Assembly: GCF_021369635.1 (NCBI RefSeq)
Contig: NZ_JAJNBZ010000015.1
Location: forward strand, 1-64,000
Direction: 5' to 3'
Length of the DNA: 64,000 nucleotides
Origin: Paenibacillus profundus
GTDB lineage: Bacteria > Bacillota > Bacilli > Paenibacillales > Paenibacillaceae
Numbering within the stretch: position 1 is the first letter of the stretch; each line of letters starts with the position of its first letter. Shown here piece after piece: positions 16,395-24,386 of this stretch. The notes beneath the pieces are model-generated. The model was not told the origin of the DNA, did no database searches, and saw only the letters and a list, made by a program, of their open reading frames with translations. Position numbers and translations under genes: made by a program.

Positions 16395-17318
16395 TCAATC
16401 CATCTCCTTTCCAGCCATTGTATCATCGCGATGGAGCGAACGATAAAATCCTTCGATATCAGCCAGATCCGGTAATCCCGACACTTGTCCGTCACCCAGT
16501 TCCACGATGGTCCAACTTCCTGCTTCCAGCTTCGCGATATCCATCGTGAAAAAGCGGCTCTCCACCCGTCGTGCAATTTCCATGAAGAACTCCATATCCG
16601 GCCGGTCCTCGTCATACTCCGCCTCATCCCAATAATGAAGCACTAGAACAGGCTGATGATCCAGGAAAAACACCCGGTATTCTTTCGACAGCGGCATATC
16701 ACTTTTCGGGTGATGGTTCAGAAATTCGAGCCGCACAAATTTTCGGAACACGATGCCTTCATTCAGGTCATCACCCTGTCTGGTCACGAAATTGCTGATG
16801 ACTTGCCGAGCATGATCCTTGTCAGCCGCATTGGGAATATAACAGGCGTCCTCCCATTCATGCTTGCGCGACTTGACATAATCCTTGACAATGACGGGCT
16901 GATCGCCGAACACCTGCAGCCCTTCAAGCACACTGTCGAATTGATCACGTACCTGTTCCTCTGGAAACCAGATGCTTGCTGGTGTATGCTCCTTAATAAT
17001 GTCATAGGAACAAGGAAAGTGATGGCAATGCCTGTATTGCTCCGGCGTGTTAATTAATGTGATGCCTTTCTGCTTTAGCGCATCGTACAGCATCGCGTAA
17101 TAACGAGGCTTGATCATCCATCCCCGGTAAATGGCGACTTCTGTATCGGAAGCCCCATTCACTTTGCGTATAGCCTGTTCAGGTTCATCGGCAAGCAACA
17201 GCTCCAATGACATGAGCCCGACAGAAAAGCCAAGCTTGCGCGCCGCCTCGTATTCCGTTTCATAGTCTGCATCCACTCGATTGCTATCCAGCGGATCGCT
17301 GCAATAAATAATTCTCAT
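16395..17318 (-). CDS. ATP-grasp domain protein
   Basis: The product has 307 residues. The ATP-grasp core is visible in QPVIVKDYVKSRKHEWEDACYI (lysine-bearing strand), GIVFRKFVRLEF and the metal-binding end SWTIVELGDGQVSGLPD. The N-terminal part (residues 1-110) is a pre-ATP-grasp domain. Enzymes of this fold join a carboxylate to an amine or thiol through an acyl phosphate. The substrate is unknown. The gene directly precedes an S66 carboxypeptidase, so the pair could make and cut, or detoxify, the same amide-linked compound. That link is inference. Confidence 0.82.
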   Translation of the reverse strand: MRIIYCSDPLDSNRVDADYETEYEAARKLGFSVGLMSLELLLADEPEQAIRKVNGASDTEVAIYRGWMIKPRYYAMLYDALKQKGITLINTPEQYRHCHHFPCSYDIIKEHTPASIWFPEEQVRDQFDSVLEGLQVFGDQPVIVKDYVKSRKHEWEDACYIPNAADKDHARQVISNFVTRQGDDLNEGIVFRKFVRLEFLNHHPKSDMPLSKEYRVFFLDHQPVLVLHYWDEAEYDEDRPDMEFFMEIARRVESRFFTMDIAKLEAGSWTIVELGDGQVSGLPDLADIEGFYRSLHRDDTMAGKEMD

Positions 17319-17386
17319 GTCCCATCCCTCTACAATGCTTTCGATGATGTGAGTAGCTATTTATCCCGATTTCACCGATTTCAATC

Positions 17387-17585
17387 CTACACACGATACC
17401 AATACTGATAAATCTCTTCATAACCGATCTTGTCATATAGTTTGATAGCCGGCGCATTACCCAGCACGACGAGCAAATAGCTATATTCGGCGCCGTGCCG
17501 CTTGCCTCAGACTCAGTGCAGCAGGTTGAGCACGACATGTTCTCCAAATCCCCGGTTGCGGACTTCAAGATCCGTCACAATCTCA
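17387..17585 (-). pseudogene. GNAT acetyltransferase C-terminal remnant
   Basis: In one frame the segment reads IVTDLEVRNRGFGEHVVLNLL, an acetyl-CoA loop region, and then meets a stop. A second frame then gives AEYSYLLVVLGNAPAIKLYD and KIGYEEIYQYWYRV, the last strands of a GNAT domain, ending at 17387. The frame change, the stop and the missing N-terminus show a decayed gene. It begins just after the stop of the VOC gene. Confidence 0.6.
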
Positions 17586-17590
17586 TAGCA

Positions 17591-17959
17591 TCACGCTCTT
17601 TCGAGAAATTCCAACCGATTTCCGAACGGATCCAGCAAGTAGAAGCGATGGTATCCCTCCAGAGGCTCATCTTCTACAATGCCGATAGTGTTCGCAAGCA
17701 CATGCTCGCGCAGCGCCCTCAACCCCTTCACTTCAAAAGCGGGATGCGCTTTCTTCGCAGGCACGAATGGCTCCTGCACACCGATATGGACCTGCTGGCT
17801 GCCGCAAACGAACCAGACGCCGCCCCGTTTTTTCAAATTACTAGGCTTCTCGATCTCCGTCATGCACAGCACATGCCCATAGAAATGCCGTGCTGTGTCT
17901 TCGCAATTTGCAGGCGCCGCCAATTGGACATGGTGGATGCCTGAATAGGAAAAAGACAT
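17591..17959 (-). CDS. VOC-superfamily (glyoxalase-like) protein
   Basis: The 122-residue protein has two VOC modules: IHHVQLAAPANCEDTARHFYGHVLCM at the N-terminus and RFYLLDPFGNRLEFLE at the C-terminus. Possible metal ligands are H9/H10, H58 and E119, so it may be a true metal-dependent member. The substrate is unknown. AAGGAGGGGG precedes the ATG at 17959. It is flanked on both sides by GNAT remnants, which suggests that this stretch has been losing genes. Confidence 0.86.
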   Translation of the reverse strand: MSFSYSGIHHVQLAAPANCEDTARHFYGHVLCMTEIEKPSNLKKRGGVWFVCGSQQVHIGVQEPFVPAKKAHPAFEVKGLRALREHVLANTIGIVEDEPLEGYHRFYLLDPFGNRLEFLERA

Positions 17960-17993
17960 ACTCCCCCTCCTTCGTGTACATGCACATCGGTAT

Positions 17994-18110
17994 TTATCGT
18001 TTACGCGGAATGATATAGGCGCGTTCCGACCGTTCGAATCCCAGCTTCGGATAGAACTGCGTCGCCTCGGGCGCAGACAGCAGAATTAGAGCCGTCTCGT
18101 GAACTATTGA
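17994..18110 (-). pseudogene. Second GNAT C-terminal remnant
   Basis: The minus strand reads TALILLSAPEATQFYPKLGF then ERSERAYIIPRKR and a stop at 17994. FYPKLGF is the characteristic last helix and strand of GNAT domains. Upstream the frame is broken by stops and no start is seen, so only the last 35 or so residues survive. Confidence 0.5.
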
Positions 18111-18253
18111 ATTTCTTAATTCGAGTTTGATACGGCTTCGTTACTTCCCCCAGAATATTGGAGAGGTTGGAGAGACGCTATTCTATCCATTCGGCCTTTC
18201 CAATCACTATCCCCCTTGGTCAGTCGTAAACGCTTCCCGCATCGCCCAAGCAC

Positions 18254-18805
18254 TCAGTGGTATGGTCCAACGTCCGCTTGCTGCCGTAATATCCACTCGG
18301 CTGCATCCATTACATCTTCAGCAACATAATCGGGCTCCACTCCAGCCCATCTCTCCCGATACGGACCCAAGGAGCCGCTCCCCCAGCCCGTCTTGACGAT
18401 TACCTTCATCGCACCGACCGCATCGGCAGCCAGCATGTCGGTATCCCCCACATCGCCGATAACGACGCAACGGGTCAAATCCACCCTATAGTCGGCGGCC
18501 GCTTGCAGCAGCATACCCGGGAGCGGTTTGCGGCACTCGCATTCATCATTTGCCTCGTAGGGGCAAATATAAGCTCGGTGGAACCCGTAGGAAGCGAGCT
18601 GCTGCTCGAATTGCTCCACGCTGGCCTGTCCTTGCGCTATTCGGTGTTGATTCGTAAACGCAAACACGAGCAGCCCCGCTTCCCGCAGCAGCCGGAGCGC
18701 TGCGGCTGAATTCGGGTATAGCTGAAAGTCATTCAGGTGAACGAAATGACCCGTTCCGCCAATCGTACCGTCTCTGTCAAGGAATACCGCTTGAATCGGC
18801 TTCAT
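18254..18805 (-). CDS. HAD-IIIA phosphatase (GmhB/HisB-N-like)
   Basis: The product is about 183 residues. It shows FLDRDGT with nucleophile D10 and acid/base D12, motif II VFAFTNQ, the zinc-loop type segment CPYEANDECECRKP, and VVIGDVGDTDMLAA (motif IV). The layout is that of D-glycero-D-manno-heptose-1,7-bisphosphate or histidinol phosphatases. In Paenibacillus such proteins may act on other sugar phosphates. A start at 18823 is possible, but GGAGG lies inside that extension and serves the ATG at 18805. The gene follows a GNAT gene directly. Confidence 0.82.
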   Translation of the reverse strand: MKPIQAVFLDRDGTIGGTGHFVHLNDFQLYPNSAAALRLLREAGLLVFAFTNQHRIAQGQASVEQFEQQLASYGFHRAYICPYEANDECECRKPLPGMLLQAAADYRVDLTRCVVIGDVGDTDMLAADAVGAMKVIVKTGWGSGSLGPYRERWAGVEPDYVAEDVMDAAEWILRQQADVGPYH

Positions 18806-18824
18806 TAGGCTCAGATCCTCCATG

Positions 18825-19355
18825 TTAATCTTTATTCAATTCCTTCACTAAATAAAGCACCAAATCATCATCCACCCGCACCATCTCCCCCGGCTCGACC
18901 CGAACGTTATCATAATGGACGCCATTGCCGTCCAGCACATATCCGCGCTTGCAGTACATGATCTGCGCTTTCCCGTAATCCTGGAATAATCCTACACCGA
19001 CGCCGATGCGTCCCGTGCGAGAGGCAGCGACAGATTCGAATTCATCGAACAGCTTGCTTGCTATGCCCCTTCTCTGATAGGCCGGGAACACATTCAAGTC
19101 GTTGATTTCGGGAATCTCCCGCTCCTGAAACGGCGGGTAATCGGACTGAATCTTCAAGTGCGCGCACCCAGCCAACTGTCCGTCCACATAACCGATGAAA
19201 GAGTAACGGGTTTCGTTCTGATTTTCGCGGAAGCACTTCTCGAAATATCCTTCCGGCCGGCTTATGCCTCTGCCCGCAAACGCATCTTGAAGCTGTTGAA
19301 TCTGCGCTTCCTCGTGAAAAGGAACAATCGTAATGACGCTGTCCATACTGTTCAT
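18825..19355 (-). CDS. GNAT-family N-acetyltransferase
   Basis: The 176-residue protein has the GNAT core: FIGYVDGQLAGCAHLKI, EINDLNVFPAYQRRGIASKLFDEFES (the acetyl-CoA binding Q-R-R-G-I-A loop) and a C-terminal YCKRGYVLDGNGVHYDN. The N-terminal RPEGYFEKCFRENQ segment is common in GNATs next to HAD or kinase genes. The substrate is unknown. It starts with GGGAGTGAAGGT before the ATG, and its stop is one base from the alternative start of the HAD gene, so they are cotranscribed. Confidence 0.85.
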   Translation of the reverse strand: MNSMDSVITIVPFHEEAQIQQLQDAFAGRGISRPEGYFEKCFRENQNETRYSFIGYVDGQLAGCAHLKIQSDYPPFQEREIPEINDLNVFPAYQRRGIASKLFDEFESVAASRTGRIGVGVGLFQDYGKAQIMYCKRGYVLDGNGVHYDNVRVEPGEMVRVDDDLVLYLVKELNKD

Positions 19356-19381
19356 ACCTTCACTCCCTATAAATTGAAGCT

Positions 19382-20014
19382 TTACAGGCTTCCAGTAGCC
19401 TTAAATTGATGTGCCAGATCATCGTAAGCAGCTTTAAGCCATGGATGAACAACCTTTAACTGCTCTCGCTGCTGCCATAGATGATGAATATATGCGAAGG
19501 CCGCATCATCCAATGATACATCAAGCTGGTTGAGCATTGCCTCCCGATACGGTGGAGCTCCAGGTTGATCCCACGCCAGCTTATCCGCAACGAACAAGAT
19601 TTTATCCATCAAGGAGGCGCCCGACTTCAACGTCGTATGACATTCGATGGCACTTAATACGTTCACGTCACGAATGCCGAATAGCTCCTCCGCTATAACC
19701 CGTGACAGCTTCTGATGAATAATCATTGGGAACGTCTCTTCCTCTGGCAGCACTTCAAGACCTAAGCTGCGCGACACAGCGATGCGTTCGTGGTTGGGAA
19801 TGACCGCACTAATATCGTGCAAATAACCTGACAGCAGGGCGGCCTGTGGGTCCGCGCCATATAAGTGCGCAATCCGCTGTGCTTCCTGCGCTACGTCGAA
19901 GCAATGGTCAGCTGTCTGCAGGCAGCCATGCAGCTCTAGAAAAAGACGCATATCGCGCTCCGTATCCCCTGTAAATTCCATGTCCTTTGCCAATGCTTCC
20001 AATATGACATGCAT
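19382..20014 (-). CDS. HD-domain hydrolase, YqeK-like
   Basis: The product is about 210 residues. The HD site is in HCFDVAQEAQRIAH (H37) and LLSGYLHDISAVIP (H66-D67). It is followed by a YqeK-type pattern IIHQKLSRVIAEELFGI, AIECHTTLKSGASLMDKILFVADKLAWD. YqeK proteins hydrolyse diadenosine tetraphosphate symmetrically using iron; this remains a family-level guess. The start at 20014 has GGAGG 9 nt upstream; the frame upstream runs into an AAGTG-family repeat and is not coding. Confidence 0.82.
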   Translation of the reverse strand: MHVILEALAKDMEFTGDTERDMRLFLELHGCLQTADHCFDVAQEAQRIAHLYGADPQAALLSGYLHDISAVIPNHERIAVSRSLGLEVLPEEETFPMIIHQKLSRVIAEELFGIRDVNVLSAIECHTTLKSGASLMDKILFVADKLAWDQPGAPPYREAMLNQLDVSLDDAAFAYIHHLWQQREQLKVVHPWLKAAYDDLAHQFKATGSL

Positions 20015-20034
20015 CTCCGTCAACCTCCGATGAT

Positions 20035-20065
20035 TGTTCAACAAGTCCTTTTTGAACATGCACTT
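20035..20065 (-). repeat. AAGTG repeat family, short copy
   Basis: On the minus strand AAGTGCATGTTCAAAAAG is followed by GACTTGTTGAACA. Both ends match the longer copy at 31869-31938, as if its middle were deleted. It lies in the leader of the YqeK-like gene. Confidence 0.5.
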
Positions 20066-20072
20066 TGAGTGG

Positions 20073-20468
20073 TCAAAAACGTGCTACGTATCCGACGACC
20101 TCCCCGCTGCCCGGATGAATAACGACCGTAATCGGCCTGAGCCGTTCATCATGATTGGTGTGAAAGGTCACCGTAATCCACTGTTCGACCTTGTCTCTTA
20201 TCTTTTCGAAAATATGCGCCTGTGCTTCGCCTACCGGAAAAATCATAAGATGTTCATTCTTGCGGAACGAGACGTCCGCCTCTTTCCAATGATTGATAAC
20301 GCCGACTTGCTCAGCTTCGTTCAAACTGTGCCACGCCACGGAGCGATACGTATCCTTCATGGATTCGGAGAGCTGCAGCGGTGCGGATTGGTCGGATGTT
20401 TTGTAGATGATTGTGCCAGTTAGCATAAACAACATAAGCAGCACAACCCCTAGTTGAACCGTTTTCAT
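20073..20468 (-). CDS. Hypothetical exported or membrane-anchored protein
   Basis: The 131-residue protein has an N-terminal hydrophobic helix (VQLGVVLLMLFMLTGTIIY, residues 4-22), then a soluble domain. The C-terminal region WITVTFHTNHDERLRPITVVIHPGSGEVVGYVARF is strand-rich. No family is recognised. GAGGGATCCT before the ATG and normal codon use support a real gene. It lies between the GNAT gene (20517) and the YqeK-like gene on the same strand. Confidence 0.68.
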   Translation of the reverse strand: MKTVQLGVVLLMLFMLTGTIIYKTSDQSAPLQLSESMKDTYRSVAWHSLNEAEQVGVINHWKEADVSFRKNEHLMIFPVGEAQAHIFEKIRDKVEQWITVTFHTNHDERLRPITVVIHPGSGEVVGYVARF

Positions 20469-20516
20469 AGGATCCCTCGGTTAACGCTGGTTCATCGTTA
20501 CTATGATGACAACAGC

Positions 20517-21083
20517 TTATTGTTGGCTCCCGGTCCATTCTCTTCTTAGCAGCGAATAGCAATCGTGGTCATAGAATTGGCCCAGGTATAAATGCTTGTC
20601 GCGGATAACGCCTTCCCTTACAAAATAAAATTTTTGCAGCAATAGTGCCGAGCGCTCATTGTCCGGATATACGATAGCCTGAATCCGATTCAGACCCATC
20701 CGTTCGAAGCCAAAGGCAAGCATGGTCGCCAGCACCTCGCTCATATAACCACGCCCCCAATATTCAGGGCTCAAGTCATAGCCGATTTCTGCTGCTAGAT
20801 TCCTTCTGTCCCAACCATGAAAGCCGCACGTGCCCATACGCTCACCTGTATCCTTATTCAGAATCATCCAGCGATTATGCCCCTTGCTATCTGGATCAGC
20901 GTAACACTCAATCAATTCGTGCGCATGATCGATATGCGTGTACCGTTCCTCATCCAACAGGAACTGGCATACTTCCTCGCTTCCGAAATGGCGCAAAATA
21001 AACGCCGCATCCTCTGCATTCACCTGTCTCAGGGCACATCGATCCGTTTCTAAGTCGGCAAATATGTTTGTTCTCTCATTCAT
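20517..21083 (-). CDS. GNAT acetyltransferase, RimJ/RimL type
   Basis: The 188-residue protein has the RimJ/RimL-like pattern: LETDRCALRQVNAEDAAFILRHF at the start, GTCGFHGWDRRNLAAEIGYDL, then SPEYWGRGYMSEVLATMLAFGFERM with the acetyl-CoA loop, and NRIQAIVYPDNERSALLLQKFYF. Relatives acetylate protein N-termini or small amines. The start at 21083 has AAGGAG 10 nt upstream. It is divergent from the osmoprotectant transporter genes. Confidence 0.86.
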   Translation of the reverse strand: MNERTNIFADLETDRCALRQVNAEDAAFILRHFGSEEVCQFLLDEERYTHIDHAHELIECYADPDSKGHNRWMILNKDTGERMGTCGFHGWDRRNLAAEIGYDLSPEYWGRGYMSEVLATMLAFGFERMGLNRIQAIVYPDNERSALLLQKFYFVREGVIRDKHLYLGQFYDHDCYSLLRREWTGSQQ

Positions 21084-21355
21084 GATGCATGGTCTCCTTG
21101 TATTCTGATCACGTGTTCTACACAACCACGTCTTCCATATCTTTCAATTCTCTTTGAAACACTATAATTCCTAGCTAACATTCGATAAAATGTTTTTTTC
21201 AACCCTTTTTGCGGTATGTAGACATGAAGTCATTTTTTCGTATCACGTATTTTTCCACCTTCAATCCACTATATTTAATTTGATGTACACCTCTGCCCGC
21301 CTTCATGTCACAAGTGAACGAACTGCCGCCGGCGGCAGCTTAAGGAGAGTGAACC

Positions 21356-22330
21356 ATGATTGAATTCAACCATGTATCCAAGACGTATCCCGACGGCACC
21401 AAGGCCGTAGACGACTTGAATTTGCATATTGAGCAAGGAGAATTTTTCGTGCTAATCGGCCCAAGCGGATGCGGCAAGACGACCACGATGAAAATGATTA
21501 ATGGGCTTATCGATACGACGGATGGCGATATTCTCATCCATGACAAGAATATCCGCGATTACAACTTGTACGAATTGCGCTGGAATATTGGCTACGTGCT
21601 GCAGCAGATCGCTCTGTTCCCTCATATGACGATTGAAGAAAATATTGCCGTCGTGCCCGATCTGCGAAAATGGAGTAAGGACGATATTCGCAAACGCGTT
21701 GACGAGCTGTTGGATATGGTCGGCCTCGATCCCGACACCTACCGCTGCCGTAAGCCGCATGAGTTATCAGGCGGACAGCAGCAGCGGGTGGGGGTCGTTC
21801 GCGCGCTCGCAGCCGATCCGGACATTATACTCATGGATGAACCGTTCAGCGCGCTCGACCCGATTAGCCGCGAGCAGCTGCAGCGGGATATCGCCGATCT
21901 GCAGAAGCGCATTCGGAAGACGATTGTCTTCGTGACGCACGATATGCAGGAGGCGCTCGCGCTGGGAGACCGCATCTGCCTCATGCGGGATGGCGAGGTG
22001 GTACAATGCGGCACGCCACAGGAGGTGCTGCAGCATCCCGCCGACGACTTCGTCAGAGACTTCATAGGAGCCCGCGCTGCTGCGCCTGTCTCAGCGATGA
22101 CAGACGATATATTGCCGTTGGAACAAGTATTGCAGAAAGTGGAAGCAGAATGCTTATCAAATGATGCGGCACCGCTCTCTTCCCAGGCTTCGTTATCCGA
22201 GATGCTGTCGCGGCTCGCGCAAGAAGATGACATTCCCATCGAACAAGACGGAGAGTTGGTCGGAACCGTCAATCGGCAAGCGGTCGTCCAATTTCTAGCT
22301 GAGCGGATGGAAGCGAGGGGAATCGGATGA
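21356..22330 (+). CDS. opuFA: Osmoprotectant ABC importer, ATP-binding subunit
   Basis: This 324-residue ATPase has Walker A GPSGCGKTT (35-43), the Q-loop VLQQIALFPHMT, signature LSGGQQQRVGV, Walker B IILMDEPFSALD and the H-loop THDMQEAL. A C-terminal extension of about 80 residues ends in a short regulatory segment related to the CBS pairs of OpuA/OpuC ATPases. It powers uptake of glycine betaine, choline or similar solutes. Its stop overlaps the start of the next gene (ATGA). The symbol follows the OpuF arrangement; OpuB/OpuC homology is equally close at this level. Confidence 0.9.
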   Translation: MIEFNHVSKTYPDGTKAVDDLNLHIEQGEFFVLIGPSGCGKTTTMKMINGLIDTTDGDILIHDKNIRDYNLYELRWNIGYVLQQIALFPHMTIEENIAVVPDLRKWSKDDIRKRVDELLDMVGLDPDTYRCRKPHELSGGQQQRVGVVRALAADPDIILMDEPFSALDPISREQLQRDIADLQKRIRKTIVFVTHDMQEALALGDRICLMRDGEVVQCGTPQEVLQHPADDFVRDFIGARAAAPVSAMTDDILPLEQVLQKVEAECLSNDAAPLSSQASLSEMLSRLAQEDDIPIEQDGELVGTVNRQAVVQFLAERMEARGIG

Positions 22331-23844
22331 GTCGATTATGGAGCACTTTTATCGAACGTCAGGAGCAGCTCTTGAACGCCCTGCTCGAGCATATTCAGAT
22401 CTCATTTATCGCTTTGCTGTTTGCCATCCTCATCGCGATTCCGGTGGCCATCTATTTAACCAGGCATCCGAAATGGGCCGAACCGATTATCGGCACGTCC
22501 GCCGTGCTGCAGACGATTCCTTCACTCGCATTGCTTGGATTGCTCATTCCGCTCGTCGGCATCGGCAAGGTTCCGGCTATCATCGCGCTTGTGCTGTACG
22601 CGCTGCTTCCAATACTGCGCAACACGTACACGAGCATTAAAGAAATCGATCCGGCGCTAATCGAAGCCGCCCGCGCCATGGGCATGAACCATCGCAAGCG
22701 TCTGTTGCGCGTAGAGCTTCCGCTCGCTCTGCCCGTCATGATGGCGGGAATACGAACCGCCATGGTGTTAATCGTCGGTACAGCAACCTTGGCCGCGTTA
22801 ATCGGAGCAGGCGGGCTAGGAAAGCTGATTCTGCTCGGCATCGATCGCAACGACAACATGCTTATCATGCTGGGCGCGATTCCAACCGCGCTCTTAGTGC
22901 TGCTGTTCGACGTCATGCTGCGGCTCGCAGAACGGCTGTCACAGAAAGGATCGTTGAGATTCGTCGGAATTGCCTTGCTGGCCGCTATCCTCTTCATCGG
23001 GATTCCCTTTGCATGGGGGTCTGGCCAGAAAGACTTGGTCATCGCCGGCAAACTCGGCTCAGAGCCGGAAATTCTGATTCAAATGTATAAGCAATTAATC
23101 GAACAGGACACTGACTTGAAGGTAGAAGTGAAGCCTGGCTTCGGCAAGACATCGTTCGTGTTCAATGCGCTGGAAGCCGGTGAAATCGACATTTATCCAG
23201 AGTTTACCGGTACAGCGATTACGACGTTCATGAAACAGGAAGCCGTCAGCACGGATCGCAGCAACGTGTACGAACAGGCGAAGCAGGGCATGGCAGATCA
23301 ATTCGGCATGGTCCTGCTGCAGCCGATGGAGTTCAACAATACGTATGCATTGGCAGTGCCAAGTGCTACCGCTGAACAATATCAATTGAATACCATTACT
23401 GATTTGAAGCAGATGGCCTCGAACTTAAAGGCAGGATTTACGCTCGAATTCTCCGATCGGGAAGATGGATATAAAGGGATTCAACAGCTGTACGGCATAC
23501 AGTTCCCGAATTTGGTCACGATGGAGCCGAAGCTGCGGTACAGCGCCGTCGAGACGGGAGACATCACGCTCATCGATGCTTATTCAACCGATAGCGAGCT
23601 GAAGCAATATGAGCTTAAGGTGCTCGAAGACGATAAATCATTATTCCCTCCATACCAAGGCGCTCCCCTCATGCGTAAGGAGACGCTCACGAAATATCCC
23701 GAGCTGGAGAAGACGTTGAATAAGCTCTCCGGTAAAATAACGGATGAAGAAATGCGGAAAATGAATTATGACGTGAATGTGGGAGGCATTCCTGCCGAAG
23801 AGGCAGCGCGAGACTTCCTGCAGCAAGCGGGGATATTGAAATAA
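22327..23844 (+). CDS. opuFB: Osmoprotectant ABC importer, permease fused to substrate-binding domain
   Basis: The 505-residue protein joins a permease (residues 1-215, with the EAARAMGMNHRKRLLRVELP coupling loop) to a betaine/choline-type binding domain. The second part runs from about 236 to 505 (LVIAGKLGSEPEILIQMYKQLI, EIDIYPEFTGTAITTF, LPPYQGAP-type end). In OpuBC/OpuCC the binding protein is separate and lipid-anchored; here it is tethered to the membrane by the permease. This is the design described as OpuF in Bacillus. The ligand set is not readable without the aromatic cage in a model. A terminator follows at 23854. Confidence 0.9.
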   Translation: MSRLWSTFIERQEQLLNALLEHIQISFIALLFAILIAIPVAIYLTRHPKWAEPIIGTSAVLQTIPSLALLGLLIPLVGIGKVPAIIALVLYALLPILRNTYTSIKEIDPALIEAARAMGMNHRKRLLRVELPLALPVMMAGIRTAMVLIVGTATLAALIGAGGLGKLILLGIDRNDNMLIMLGAIPTALLVLLFDVMLRLAERLSQKGSLRFVGIALLAAILFIGIPFAWGSGQKDLVIAGKLGSEPEILIQMYKQLIEQDTDLKVEVKPGFGKTSFVFNALEAGEIDIYPEFTGTAITTFMKQEAVSTDRSNVYEQAKQGMADQFGMVLLQPMEFNNTYALAVPSATAEQYQLNTITDLKQMASNLKAGFTLEFSDREDGYKGIQQLYGIQFPNLVTMEPKLRYSAVETGDITLIDAYSTDSELKQYELKVLEDDKSLFPPYQGAPLMRKETLTKYPELEKTLNKLSGKITDEEMRKMNYDVNVGGIPAEEAARDFLQQAGILK

Positions 23845-23853
23845 TCCATTTTG

Positions 23854-23887
23854 AAGGCAGAGCTGACCAGCTCTGCCTTGTTTTTTT
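23854..23887 (+). terminator. Terminator of the osmoprotectant importer operon
   Basis: AAGGCAGAGCT and AGCTCTGCCTT form a perfect 11-bp stem with a 4-nt loop, followed by G and seven T. Confidence 0.9.
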
Positions 23888-23906
23888 ATTACGTTGATAG
23901 CTTTCG

Positions 23907-24386
23907 TTAAAGAGTTAATTGATACACGATTTCTCGCGCTTCTTCCCGCACAATGCCGGTATCATGAAATCCGCGTTTCCGGTAAAAGCGCTGCGCGACC
24001 TTATTGTCCTCGTGAACGGTCAACTGAATGACGCTGCACTCGGGAAATTGGGATCGCAGTTCATTCATGCATGCCGCAAACATTTTCGTTCCATATCCCT
24101 GTCTTTGGTACGCCTTGTCTATAAAAAAACCGCAAATCCAATAATTATCGCGGCTGCCCGGAGTATACGAATAATAGAAAAATCCGACCATAACGCCGTT
24201 TATATATACTGCGTATGGATCGATCTGTTCGTCATCCGGGCGAATGTAGGCGGATGCCAACGATTCCGCGACGGTCGGCACCCATTCCCGTTGGGAAGGA
24301 TGAACTTCCAAGTCGAGCGCCGTCTCCCAATTCCCCTTATGTACCGGTTCAATGGTTAGCTGCAACACTAGCTCTTGTTGCTTCAT
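23907..24386 (-). CDS. GNAT acetyltransferase, diamine/spermidine acetyltransferase-like
   Basis: The 159-residue protein has LEVHPSQREWVPTVAESLASAYI at the N-terminus, a pattern shared with BltD/PaiA-like polyamine acetyltransferases. The GNAT core is YWICGFFIDKAYQRQGYGTKMFA and VHEDNKVAQRFYRKRGFHDTG. Its start codon overlaps the stop of the alpha/beta hydrolase gene (ATGA), with AAAAGGAG upstream, so the two are translated together. The acceptor could be a polyamine, but this is family-level inference. Confidence 0.85.
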   Translation of the reverse strand: MKQQELVLQLTIEPVHKGNWETALDLEVHPSQREWVPTVAESLASAYIRPDDEQIDPYAVYINGVMVGFFYYSYTPGSRDNYWICGFFIDKAYQRQGYGTKMFAACMNELRSQFPECSVIQLTVHEDNKVAQRFYRKRGFHDTGIVREEAREIVYQLTL

